A DNA stretch of 64,000 nt from Actinosynnema pretiosum. GTDB taxonomy: Bacteria; Actinomycetota; Actinomycetes; Mycobacteriales; Pseudonocardiaceae. Both the position numbers and the translations under genes were made by a program. Below, piece after piece: positions 17,573-26,134 of the stretch. Each line of letters begins with the position of its first letter. Position 1 is the stretch's first letter. The stretch covers positions 233,498 to 297,497 of the forward strand of contig NZ_JAMTCF010000011.1 of the NCBI RefSeq assembly GCF_024171695.1. Direction: 5' to 3'. The notes under the pieces were generated by a model that saw only the letters and a list, made by a program, of their open reading frames with translations, was not told the origin of the DNA and made no database searches.

Positions 17573-18903
17573 GCCCTGCCCAGCCGAACGCAGCCCAGTC
17601 GAACCCCGCCCAGCCGAACGCCGTCGAGTACCCCGTGCCCGGCGCGTGGGTGCGCGAGTTCACCGTCGACGCCCCGCTGGACTGGCACGCCCCGGACGAG
17701 CGGACCGTGGAGCTGTTCGTCCGCGAGTTCGCCGACCCGGACCGCAGGCGCGAGGACCTGCCGCTGCTGACCTACCTCCAGGGCGGTCCCGGCGGTTCGA
17801 ACCCGCGCCCCGAGCGGGTCGACGGCTGGCTCGCCGAGGCGCTGCGCACCTACCGCGTGGTCCTGGTCGACCAGCGCGGCACCGGCCGCAGCACCCCGGT
17901 CGACGGCGCCGTCATCGCGGGCTTCCCGGACGGTCGCGCCGCCGCCGAGCACCTGCTCCACTTCCGCGCCGACTCCATCGTGCGCGACCTGGAGCACGTG
18001 CGAACCCGGTGCTACGGCGGGAGGAAGTGGGCCACGCTCGGCCAGAGCTTCGGCGGCTGGATCACCCTGGCCTACCTCTCGCACGCCCCGCAGGCGCTCG
18101 CCGCCTGCTACGTGTGCGGCGGCATCCCCGGCACGCCGCCGGACCCCGACGAGGTCTACCGGCGCACCTTCACCCGCGCCGAGGCCAAGACCGCCGACTT
18201 CTACCGCCGCTACCCGCAGGACGTCGACGCGGTCGCCGCGATCGCCGACCGGCTGGCCGGTGGCGGCGTCGAGCTGCCGGACGGCTCGCCGCTGTCCGTG
18301 CGCCGCTTCCAGACCCTGGGCGGCGACCTCGGCTTCAACACCGGGCACCAGCGCCTGCACTGGCTGGTGTCCGAGGCGCTGCACCGCGACGGCCGGTTCA
18401 CCGACAAGTTCCTGGAAACCGCGCTGGCCAAGACCTCCTACGCGGGCAACCCGCTGTTCTGGGTGCTCCAGGAGAGCATCTACGGCGACGGCGACAACGG
18501 CCCGTTCCGCTGGTCCGCGCAGCGCGAGCGCGACCTGCGCCCGCAGTTCGCCGAGGACCGCAGGCCGCTGCTGCTCACCGCCGAGATGGCCTTCCCCTGG
18601 ATGTTCCAGGAGATCCGGGCGCTGCGGCCGTTCGCCGCCGCGATGGAGGAGCTGGCGAACGTGCAGGTCTGGACCGACCTGTACGACCCGGACCGCTTGG
18701 CGGCCAACGAGGTCCCGCTCGCGGCGGTCGTCTACCACGACGACCTGTTCGTGGACGAGGAGCTCCAGCGCGACACCCTGTCCCGGCTCGGCAACGCGCG
18801 GGCGTGGGTGACCAACGAGTACGAGCACGACGGCATCTCGGACGGCCGGGTGCTGCGCAGGCTCCGCGAGATCGTCCGGGATTCCGGTGGAGAACAGCGA
18901 TGA
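17569..18903 (+). CDS. Prolyl iminopeptidase-like alpha/beta hydrolase (S33)
   Basis: A 444-residue cytoplasmic hydrolase. The oxyanion signature LQGGPGGSNPRP and the nucleophile elbow GQSFGGW with Ser160 are hallmarks of proline iminopeptidases. YHDDLFVD and NEYEHDGIS likely carry the Asp and His of the triad. Such enzymes release N-terminal proline, and several also accept hydroxyproline. The first ~20 residues are a low-complexity Pro/Asn/Gln/Ala repeat without signal-peptide features. It lies inside the importer operon with 4-bp overlap, which places it as the peptidase that frees imino acids from imported peptides. Confidence 0.85.
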   Translation: MSPAQPNAAQSNPAQPNAVEYPVPGAWVREFTVDAPLDWHAPDERTVELFVREFADPDRRREDLPLLTYLQGGPGGSNPRPERVDGWLAEALRTYRVVLVDQRGTGRSTPVDGAVIAGFPDGRAAAEHLLHFRADSIVRDLEHVRTRCYGGRKWATLGQSFGGWITLAYLSHAPQALAACYVCGGIPGTPPDPDEVYRRTFTRAEAKTADFYRRYPQDVDAVAAIADRLAGGGVELPDGSPLSVRRFQTLGGDLGFNTGHQRLHWLVSEALHRDGRFTDKFLETALAKTSYAGNPLFWVLQESIYGDGDNGPFRWSAQRERDLRPQFAEDRRPLLLTAEMAFPWMFQEIRALRPFAAAMEELANVQVWTDLYDPDRLAANEVPLAAVVYHDDLFVDEELQRDTLSRLGNARAWVTNEYEHDGISDGRVLRRLREIVRDSGGEQR

Positions 18904-18913
18904 GGGAGAACCG

Positions 18914-20275
18914 ATGACCGAGGCCACCGTCCCGCCGCACGCGGGCACCAAGCCGCCGCGCCTGGCCGACGACAGCCCCGGCTTCCTGTCCCGCATCGGG
19001 CAGGGCTGGGCCGACCGCGAGGTTCCCGCCCCGGTCGACGAGGCCGCCGCGCGCGCCGCCGCCGAGCACCGCGACCGGATCAGCGCCGCGCTGCCCGGCC
19101 GCACCGTGGTGCTCGCCGCCGGTCGCGCGCCGAACCGCAACGGGGACGCGGACTACGCGTTCCGCGCGGGCAGCGACTTCGTGTGGGCGACCTCCTGCCA
19201 GGTCGAGGGCGGGGTGCTGGTGCTGACCCCGCGCACCGGCGGCCACGACGCGGTGCTGTACCTGCCGCCGCCCGCCCGTCCCGGCGAGCGCGACTTCTAC
19301 GCCAGCGCCGCGCACGGCGAGCTGTGGGTCGGCCCGTCCGCCGGGATCGCCGCCTGGGAGCGCGCGCTCGGCCTGCCGGTGCGCCCGATCGCCGACTACG
19401 ACGGCACCGCCGCCGAGGACGCCGAGCGGCAGCGGGTCGTGCTGTCCGACCTGCGCATGATCAAGGACGAGTGGGAGATCGGCCAGATGCGCGAGGCGGT
19501 CGACCAGACCGTCGCGGGCTTCGCCGCCGTCGCCGACGAGGTCCCGCTCGCCGTCTCGCGCGGGCTGGGGGAGCGGTGGCTCCAGGGCACGTTCGACCGG
19601 CACGCCCGCACCTTCGGCAACGGCCCCGGCTACAGCACGATCGTCGGCTCCGGCGAGCACGCGCCGATCCTGCACTGGGTGCGCTGCGACGGGCCCGTGC
19701 TGCCCGGTGAGACGCTGCTGCTGGACATGGGCGTGGAGACCCGCACCCTGTACACCGCCGACGTCACCCGCACCATCCCGGTCGGCGGCGCGTTCACGCC
19801 CGAGCAGCGCTCCGTGCACGACCTGGTCGAGGCCGCGCACCGGGCGGGCATGGCGCAGGTCAAGCCGGGCAGCACGTTCAGCGACTTCCACTTCGCGTCG
19901 ATGGAGGTCATCGCGCGCGGGCTGCACGACTGGGGCCTGCTGCCGGTGTCGGTCGACGAGGCGCTCGCCCCCGGCGGGCAGGAGCACCGCCGCTACCTGG
20001 TGTGCGGCGTCGGCCACCACCTCGGCCTCGACGTGCACGACTGCGGATCGTCCGCGTACGAGCAGTACCAGGGCGCCCCGCTGCGCCCCGGCATGGTGCT
20101 GACCGTCGAGCCGGGCCTGTACTTCCACGCGCACGACGAGACGGTGCCGCCGGAGCTGCGCGGCATCGGCGTGCGACTGGAGGACGACCTGCTGGTGACC
20201 GCGACCGGCAACGACGTGCTCTCCGGCGCGCTGCCGATCGACGCGGCGGGCATCGAGCAGTGGGCCGCCCGGTGA
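18914..20275 (+). CDS. Xaa-Pro aminopeptidase (M24B, PepP-like)
   Basis: Removes an N-terminal residue that precedes proline or hydroxyproline, the counterpart of the iminopeptidase upstream. The 453-residue protein has an N-terminal creatinase-like domain and a C-terminal pita-bread domain with the five metal ligands visible in LLLDMGVETRTLYTADVTR (two Asp), GVGHHLGLDVHD (His), LTVEPGLYF (Glu) and GVRLEDD (Glu). I chose the ATG at 18914, behind GAGGGAGAA. An upstream start at 18887 would overlap the iminopeptidase. No signal peptide, so it is cytoplasmic. The GTGA overlap couples it to the GH127 gene. Confidence 0.92.
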   Translation: MTEATVPPHAGTKPPRLADDSPGFLSRIGQGWADREVPAPVDEAAARAAAEHRDRISAALPGRTVVLAAGRAPNRNGDADYAFRAGSDFVWATSCQVEGGVLVLTPRTGGHDAVLYLPPPARPGERDFYASAAHGELWVGPSAGIAAWERALGLPVRPIADYDGTAAEDAERQRVVLSDLRMIKDEWEIGQMREAVDQTVAGFAAVADEVPLAVSRGLGERWLQGTFDRHARTFGNGPGYSTIVGSGEHAPILHWVRCDGPVLPGETLLLDMGVETRTLYTADVTRTIPVGGAFTPEQRSVHDLVEAAHRAGMAQVKPGSTFSDFHFASMEVIARGLHDWGLLPVSVDEALAPGGQEHRRYLVCGVGHHLGLDVHDCGSSAYEQYQGAPLRPGMVLTVEPGLYFHAHDETVPPELRGIGVRLEDDLLVTATGNDVLSGALPIDAAGIEQWAAR

Positions 20276-22923
20276 CGGGCGCGGCGCCGTTCGCGCTGGA
20301 GCCGTTCGGACTGCGGGACGTGGAGCTGCTGGACGGCGTGCAGTCGCGCGCGGCCGAGCAGATGCTGCGCCTGGCCAGGGTCTTCCCGGTCGACCGGGTG
20401 CTGGCGGTGTTCCGCGCCAACGCCGGGCTGGACACGCGCGGCGCGCTGCCGCCCGGCAACTGGGAGGACTTCGGCCACCCGGACGAGCGGCCGTGGTCGG
20501 CCGAGGAGTACCCCGGCGCGGGCGTGGCCCCCACGGCGAGCCTGCTTCGCGGGCACTACGCGGGGCACTTCCTGTCGATGGTCTCGCTCGCGCACGCGTC
20601 CACCGGTGACGAGTCGTTGCGCGCCAAGGCGTGGGAGATCGTGGCCGGGCTCGCGGAGGTCCGCGACGCGCTCGCCGCGACCGGCCGCTACAGCCACCCC
20701 GGATTCCTCGCGGCGTACGGGGAGTGGCAGTTCTCGCGGCTGGAGGACCTGGCCCCGTACGGCGAGATCTGGGCGCCGTACTACACCTGCCACAAGATCA
20801 TGGCGGGGTTGCTGGACGCGCACGAGCACACCGGCAGCGAGCAGGCGCTGGAGCTCGCGGTCGGGATGGGCCACTGGGTCGCCGGTCGGGTGCTGCGGTT
20901 GGAGCGGGAGCACCTGCAGCGGATGTGGTCGCTGTACATCGCGGGCGAGTTCGGCGGCATGAACGAGAGCATGGCGGCGCTGCACCGGATCACCGGCGAG
21001 GAGGTGTTCCTGCGCGCGGCAGCGGCTTTCGAGCTGGACCACCTGCTGGAGGGCGCGGCGCAGGGCCGCGACCTGCTGGACGGGATGCACGCGAACCAGC
21101 ACCTGCCGATGCTCGTCGGGCACCTCGACCAGCACGACGCGACCGGTGAGGCGCGGTACCTGGACGCGGTGACCGCGCTGTGGGACCAGGTCGTGCCGGG
21201 GCGGACGTTCGCGCACGGCGGCACCGGCGAGGGCGAGCTGTGGGGGCCCGCAGACACCGTGGCGGGGTTCATCGGCAGGCGCAACGCCGAGTCGTGCGCG
21301 ACGTACAACCTGCTCAAGATCGCCCGGTCGCTGTTCGCGCGGACCGGTCACGCGCGGTACCCGGAGTACGCCGAGCGGGCCTGGCTCAACCACATGGTCG
21401 GCTCGCGCGCGGACGTCTCGTCCGACGTCTCGCCCGAGGTCGTGTACATGTACCCGGTCGACGCGGGCGCGGTGCGCGAGTACGACAACGTCGGGACCTG
21501 CTGCGGTGGAACGGGTCTGGAGACGCACGTCAAGCACCAGGACTGGGTGTGGTTCCACGCGCCGGGCAAGCTCGTCGTGGCGCGGCACGTGCCGTCGCGG
21601 GTGACGCTGCCCGGCGGTGGGACGGTGGCGCTGCGCACCGGGTACCCGCGCGACGGGCGGGTGGTGGTGGAGTTCGACGCGGACTTCTCCGGCGAGCTGC
21701 ACCTGCGCGTGCCGTCGTGGGCGGCTGCCGGGTTCCTCGTCGACGGCGGCTCGGCCTCCCTGAACGCCGAGGGCTTCACCGTGGTGTCCGGGGACTTCCG
21801 CCCCGGCGACGAGGTCGCGCTCGACCTCCCGCTGCCGCTGCGCCTGGTGTCCACTGTGGACGATCCGACGCTGGTGAGCGTGGAGCTCGGCCCGACGGTG
21901 CTGCTGGCCAGGGACGAGTCGGCCACGGTCCTCCCGGTGTCGCCCGCGGCGTTCCGGGGCCTGGACGGCTCGCTGGTCGGGTACGAGCGGGACGGCGACC
22001 TGGTGTCGTTCGGCGGGCTGACCTTCGAGCCCGCGTGGTCCGGCGGTGACGCGCGGTACCACCTGTACCTGCGGGTGTCCGACGAGGAGATCGCGTTCGT
22101 GGGCAGCGCGCCCGGCGTGCCGAACCGCCAGGACGGCGCGGGCTGGTCGTTCCTGACCGGCCTGTGGGGTTCGGGCGGTCACGCGGGGTACGAGGAGTTC
22201 CTGGCCTCGGTGCACACCAACGTGGTGCGCGCCGCGCGGGCCGGGCTGCTCGACCGCGAGGAGGCGGTGGCGGTCCTGGAGGCGGCGGCGTCGAGCACCC
22301 TGGACGGCGCGGGTCCCAGGTCGTCGGCGTTCCTCCCGGACTCGGACGCCGGGCCGGTGCTGCGCGGCGAGGTGGTCGAGTGGTCACTGCCCGGTGACAT
22401 CGGCGCCCAGGAGCCGCTGCCCGTGCTGCGGGTCGACGTGCTCGGCGAGCGGGCGTCGTCGGGCTGGCACACCAGCCCGCCCGCGTTCAGGGTGAGCACC
22501 GTGCAACCCGCCGACCTGGAGGCCGCGCTGGGCGACGCCGACTGGTCCCCGGTGACGGCGGAGTCCCCCGTCCCGGTCCCCGGCGAGGGCAAGCACGTGC
22601 TCCGCGCGCGGGCGACCGACGCCCTGGGCCGCGTGGTCCACGCGCGCGCCGAGGTGTCCGTCGACAGCGAACCCCCGACCCCGAGGTCGAAGGTCCGCTC
22701 ACTGGGCCCGAGCAACGTGGAGATCACCCTGGACGCGACCGACGACGTGTCGGGCGTGGACCGGATCCGCTGGCGCACGGCGGAGACCTTCTGGGGCGTC
22801 TACCAGGAGCCGTTCACCAGGGCGCTGCACGACGAACCCCAGATCCTGGAGTTCACCGCGACGGACCGAGCGGGCAACACCTCTCAGGTCCACCAGGTCG
22901 TCCTGCCGCCGCGCCAGGCGTGA
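20272..22923 (+). CDS. GH127 beta-L-arabinofuranosidase (HypBA1-like), cytoplasmic
   Basis: An 883-residue glycoside hydrolase of the former DUF1680 family. The zinc/thiolate site of GH127 is present: Glu340 and Cys342 in RNAESCATYNLLK, and Cys410-Cys411 in GTCCGGTGLE. Glu320 or Glu322 (GTGEGELW) is a candidate acid/base. Characterised GH127 enzymes cleave beta-L-arabinofuranosyl linkages of the arabino-oligosaccharides attached to hydroxyproline in plant extensins. No signal peptide is seen, so it should act on imported material. The C-terminal ~150 residues form beta-rich modules (DATDDVSGVDRIRWR, ATDRAGNTSQ; OmpL47/chitobiase-like). GTG start overlaps the aminopeptidase stop. It is the last gene before a strong terminator. 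Family is secure; substrate is inferred from family plus operon. Confidence 0.88.
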   Translation: MTGAAPFALEPFGLRDVELLDGVQSRAAEQMLRLARVFPVDRVLAVFRANAGLDTRGALPPGNWEDFGHPDERPWSAEEYPGAGVAPTASLLRGHYAGHFLSMVSLAHASTGDESLRAKAWEIVAGLAEVRDALAATGRYSHPGFLAAYGEWQFSRLEDLAPYGEIWAPYYTCHKIMAGLLDAHEHTGSEQALELAVGMGHWVAGRVLRLEREHLQRMWSLYIAGEFGGMNESMAALHRITGEEVFLRAAAAFELDHLLEGAAQGRDLLDGMHANQHLPMLVGHLDQHDATGEARYLDAVTALWDQVVPGRTFAHGGTGEGELWGPADTVAGFIGRRNAESCATYNLLKIARSLFARTGHARYPEYAERAWLNHMVGSRADVSSDVSPEVVYMYPVDAGAVREYDNVGTCCGGTGLETHVKHQDWVWFHAPGKLVVARHVPSRVTLPGGGTVALRTGYPRDGRVVVEFDADFSGELHLRVPSWAAAGFLVDGGSASLNAEGFTVVSGDFRPGDEVALDLPLPLRLVSTVDDPTLVSVELGPTVLLARDESATVLPVSPAAFRGLDGSLVGYERDGDLVSFGGLTFEPAWSGGDARYHLYLRVSDEEIAFVGSAPGVPNRQDGAGWSFLTGLWGSGGHAGYEEFLASVHTNVVRAARAGLLDREEAVAVLEAAASSTLDGAGPRSSAFLPDSDAGPVLRGEVVEWSLPGDIGAQEPLPVLRVDVLGERASSGWHTSPPAFRVSTVQPADLEAALGDADWSPVTAESPVPVPGEGKHVLRARATDALGRVVHARAEVSVDSEPPTPRSKVRSLGPSNVEITLDATDDVSGVDRIRWRTAETFWGVYQEPFTRALHDEPQILEFTATDRAGNTSQVHQVVLPPRQA

Positions 22924-22930
22924 CGACCTG

Positions 22931-22970
22931 CCACGAGCGCGGTCCCCGTTCGCGGGGGCCGCGCTCGTGG
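22931..22970 (+). terminator. Operon terminator with TTCG tetraloop
   Basis: CCACGAGCGCGG and CCCCG (22931-22948) pair with CGGGG and CCGCGCTCGTGG (22953-22970), 18 bp with one T-G wobble around a TTCG loop, 7 bases after the GH127 stop. It closes the importer/peptidase/GH127 operon. Confidence 0.85.
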
Positions 22971-23131
22971 TGTTGGCGGGTTGTTGCGCACAGTGCACAG
23001 CTCGTTCACTCGATAGGTTGATCAACGGCCGAATGGCGTAGCGAAGATCCGCTCAGCTCGATGTGATCCACAACAGGTCGTCACGGGACTGCCCGGCGAC
23101 AGGGTCACGACGGGATTGGGGGATCGCCCAC

Positions 23132-25093
23132 GTGCGGATCTCGCGAGTGTGGATCAAGAACTTCCGCTGCCTTGCGGACGTCGAAGTGCGCTTCGACGAG
23201 GTCACGACGCTGATCGGGCCGAACGGGGTCGGCAAGTCGACCGTGCTGCGAGCGCTGGACTGGTTCTTCAACGGGAGCAAGTCCGACGTGCTCCTCGACG
23301 AGGACCGCACTCGTGGCGTCGAGGGGAATGTGGCCGTCGGCGTCGAGTTCGACCGGCTGACCGAGGCCGACCGCGAGGAGTTCGGCAAGCACGTCCCCGT
23401 CCAGTCCGAGCGGTGCGTCATCTGGAAGTTCCGCCGCCCCGACGGCACGGAGATGATGAGCGCCAACGCCCGCGCCTTCCCCGCGTTCGCCGCGATCCGG
23501 GAGGTGACCGGAGCCACCGAGATGCGCGCCCGCTACCAGCAGTTGCGCGTGGAGTCGCCCGAGCTGGAACTGCCCGCCGTGAAGAGCAAGCCGGAGGTTG
23601 AAGCGGCCCTCAAGGCCTGGGAGCTGGACAACCCCGACCGTTTGGACGACGCGGACGTCGCGGTCACCAACCTGTTCGGGTTCAACGGGCAGGCGAAGAT
23701 GTCCGGGCTGTTCGACTACGTGTTCGTCAGCGCGGACATGCGCGCGGAGGAGGAGGCGAAGGACGGGCGCACCGCCCTGATCGGCCGCATCCTGGAGCGC
23801 ACGGTCGACCGCGCCGCTGCGGACGAGGACATCAGCGTGCTCGCGGCGGACGTCGAGGCCAAGCAGGACGAGATCTTCGCACGCAACTTCGCCGAGCAGT
23901 TGCGCACCCTGTCAACGTCGCTCTCCGAGGCGGTCGGCCAGTACACCGTCGGCCGGGCGGTCAAGGTCCAGGCGACCAAGCAGGAGATCAAGCCACCGCG
24001 CACCCAGTTCTCCCTGTCCATCAGCGATTCCAGCATCGACACCCCGGTCGGGAAGCAGGGCCACGGCTTCCAGCGCACCTTGCTGATCGCCGCGCTGCAA
24101 CTGCTGGCCAAGCACGGCAACGCCGAGCGCGGCAGCGGTGCGATCTGCCTGGCCATCGAGGAGCCGGAACTCTTCCAGCACCCGGTCCAGGCGCGCACCT
24201 TCGCGTCCGTGCTGCGCACCCTGGCCGAGGACGAGGCGCAGAACATCCAGGTCGCGTACGCCACCCACAGCCCGCACTTCATCGACCCCAGCCGGTTCGA
24301 GCAGGTCCGGCGGGTCACCAGGGACCCCAAGTCGGAGAAGGGGTGCGCGCCGACGGTGACGGTTCGGTCCGCCTCGGTGGAGTCGGTGGAGAAGCGCCTC
24401 GTCGGCTACTTCGACAACGTCAGGAACAGGCTGCCCGCGATCGCCGAGACCACCTTGGCCGAGGCGCTGTTCTCCAGCGGAGCCGTTCTCGTCGAGGGCA
24501 GCAGCGACAAGGCGGTGATCGCCGGTCTGGCCGAGAAGTCCGCGAAGACCTCCCTGCTCAACTGCGGGGTGACCGTCGTGGACGTGAACGGCAAGTCCAA
24601 CCTCTTCATCGGGCACGCCATCCTCGCCGAGCTCGGCGTCCCCTGCTACGTCCTGTTCGACGGCGACAGCGGGCTCGAAGACCGCAAGCGGTGCAACGCC
24701 AAGCCGGACGAGAAGGACTTGGAGGCGTGGACGAGGAAGTTCGAGGCGGACCTAGCCAGGGACCTGGCGAAGAACACCAAGGACAACCGCAACCTCCTCC
24801 AGTACCTGGGGACGACGCCCAGCGACTACCCGGAGACGCACGCCCACGCGAGTTACGCGGCATTCGCCGACACCATCGAACCGCTGCTCGACGCGGAGTG
24901 GCCGGGGTGGCGGGAGAAGCTGTCGGAGGTCATGAAGGACAACCTGATCGCGAGCAAGAAGAACGCCCTCGCCTACCTGCTCACCGCCCGCCAGATCGCC
25001 TCCGAGCCGCCGGAGTTCTTCACCGCGCTGCTGCGGAACGCGCGGAACATGGTCGTGAGCGAGCCGCCCGCCGAGGAGAATCCGGCCGCCTGA
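23132..25093 (+). CDS. OLD-family ATP-dependent endonuclease (AAA ATPase + TOPRIM), stand-alone
   Basis: A 653-residue protein. The N-terminal ABC/AAA-type ATPase has Walker A GPNGVGKST (residues 29-37) and, near the middle, AIEEPELFQHPVQ (Walker B/ABC-type) and YATHSPHFIDP. The C-terminal TOPRIM domain shows AVLVEGSSDKAVI (Glu) and YVLFDGDSG (Asp-x-Asp). This is the OLD nuclease layout, as in phage P2 Old and GajA. I chose GTG 23132 (GGGGGAT upstream); the longer reading from 23063 adds 23 unconserved residues. No UvrD-like partner follows, so it is not a Gabija pair but a class-1-type solitary OLD, a plausible antiphage or repair factor. Codon use is slightly less GC-extreme than its neighbours. 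Confidence 0.83.
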   Translation: MRISRVWIKNFRCLADVEVRFDEVTTLIGPNGVGKSTVLRALDWFFNGSKSDVLLDEDRTRGVEGNVAVGVEFDRLTEADREEFGKHVPVQSERCVIWKFRRPDGTEMMSANARAFPAFAAIREVTGATEMRARYQQLRVESPELELPAVKSKPEVEAALKAWELDNPDRLDDADVAVTNLFGFNGQAKMSGLFDYVFVSADMRAEEEAKDGRTALIGRILERTVDRAAADEDISVLAADVEAKQDEIFARNFAEQLRTLSTSLSEAVGQYTVGRAVKVQATKQEIKPPRTQFSLSISDSSIDTPVGKQGHGFQRTLLIAALQLLAKHGNAERGSGAICLAIEEPELFQHPVQARTFASVLRTLAEDEAQNIQVAYATHSPHFIDPSRFEQVRRVTRDPKSEKGCAPTVTVRSASVESVEKRLVGYFDNVRNRLPAIAETTLAEALFSSGAVLVEGSSDKAVIAGLAEKSAKTSLLNCGVTVVDVNGKSNLFIGHAILAELGVPCYVLFDGDSGLEDRKRCNAKPDEKDLEAWTRKFEADLARDLAKNTKDNRNLLQYLGTTPSDYPETHAHASYAAFADTIEPLLDAEWPGWREKLSEVMKDNLIASKKNALAYLLTARQIASEPPEFFTALLRNARNMVVSEPPAEENPAA

Positions 25094-25320
25094 CCGAAAT
25101 TCCTCGCCCGCAAGGGCGACCTCCTGCCCAAAAGTCCCCACCGCACCAAAAGTCCCGCCCCTCGCACCACCATCAGCCACCCCCGCGCCGACGAAAGTCG
25201 CGTCCCGCCTCCGCCTCAGGTCGGAAACTCCGCGCCTTCCTTGACCGTGCCCCAACGGCATGGTTTCCACTGGCTCCTGTCGGCGCGACCGCGTCGGCCC
25301 GGAGCGGGGAGGGGCGCGTC

Positions 25321-26037
25321 GTGGCGTGGAGCACCAGTCGGTTGGCCGACCTGGCGGGCACGACGTTGCGCGCCGTCCGGCACTACCACGACGTCGGCCT
25401 GCTCGACCTGCCGGAGCGGCGCGCCAACGGGTACAAGAGCTACGGCGTCGTCCACCTGGTGCGGGTGCTGCGCATCCGCAGGCTGACCAACCTCGGCCTC
25501 TCGCTCACCCAGATCGCCGATCTGGGTGACGCCCAGAACCACCCGGACGAGGTGTTGCGCAGCCTCGACGACGAGCTCGCCGCCACGATCGAGCGGTTGC
25601 GCCTGGCCCGTGCCGAGCTGGCCGGGATCCTGCGCGGCAACTCGCCCACCGACCTGCCGCCCGACGTCGCCGCCGCCGTCGCGGGCGCCGGGCTGTCGCC
25701 GCAGGAGCGCGCGCTCGTCGCCGTCCTTGCCCAGCTGCTCGACCCGGACGTGGTGACCGCCTACGCGAACGCGATGGCCGAGTTCCCCAAGAGCCCGGCC
25801 GAGTTCGAGTTCGACGTGCTGCCCGCCGACGCCCCCGAGCACGTCCGCCGGGTGCTCGCCGACCGGTTGCGGGAGCTGCCCGCCACCCGGAAGGCGCGCG
25901 CGGCGTTCCCGGACGTGGCGAGCATGTGCGCCGACGCGCCGCGCGACGAGCGGTTCGTCCTGCGGACCGTCGGGGAGGTCATGGTCGAGCTGTACAACCC
26001 GGCCCAGCTGGACGTCCTCGTCCGCGTGGGCTCCTGA
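25321..26037 (+). CDS. MerR-family transcriptional regulator
   Basis: A 238-residue regulator. The N-terminal MerR winged helix-turn-helix is WSTSRLADLAGTTLRAVRHYHDVGLL and LVRVLRIRRLTNLGLSLTQIADL, followed by a coiled dimerisation helix (LRSLDDELAATIERLRLARAELAGIL) and a helical C-terminal domain without the metal-binding cysteines of MerR/CueR, so an organic effector is likelier. GTG 25321 has GGGGAGGGG upstream. The preceding 227 bases contain no gene. The next gene is a secreted peptidase 97 bases downstream; regulation of it is possible but unproven. Confidence 0.85.
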   Translation: MAWSTSRLADLAGTTLRAVRHYHDVGLLDLPERRANGYKSYGVVHLVRVLRIRRLTNLGLSLTQIADLGDAQNHPDEVLRSLDDELAATIERLRLARAELAGILRGNSPTDLPPDVAAAVAGAGLSPQERALVAVLAQLLDPDVVTAYANAMAEFPKSPAEFEFDVLPADAPEHVRRVLADRLRELPATRKARAAFPDVASMCADAPRDERFVLRTVGEVMVELYNPAQLDVLVRVGS

Positions 26038-26134
26038 GCCGCACGAACCGCCGAACCACCCAACCGCACGACCCGCCGAAACCCACGACCCGGCGCGCCC
26101 GACCTGGGCCCGCCACCGACGAGGGGATTTGCTG

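Noticed and set aside
23132-25093. Gabija system (GajA/GajB)
   Set aside because: Only the ATPase/TOPRIM protein is present; the following gene is a MerR regulator, with no UvrD-like helicase nearby.
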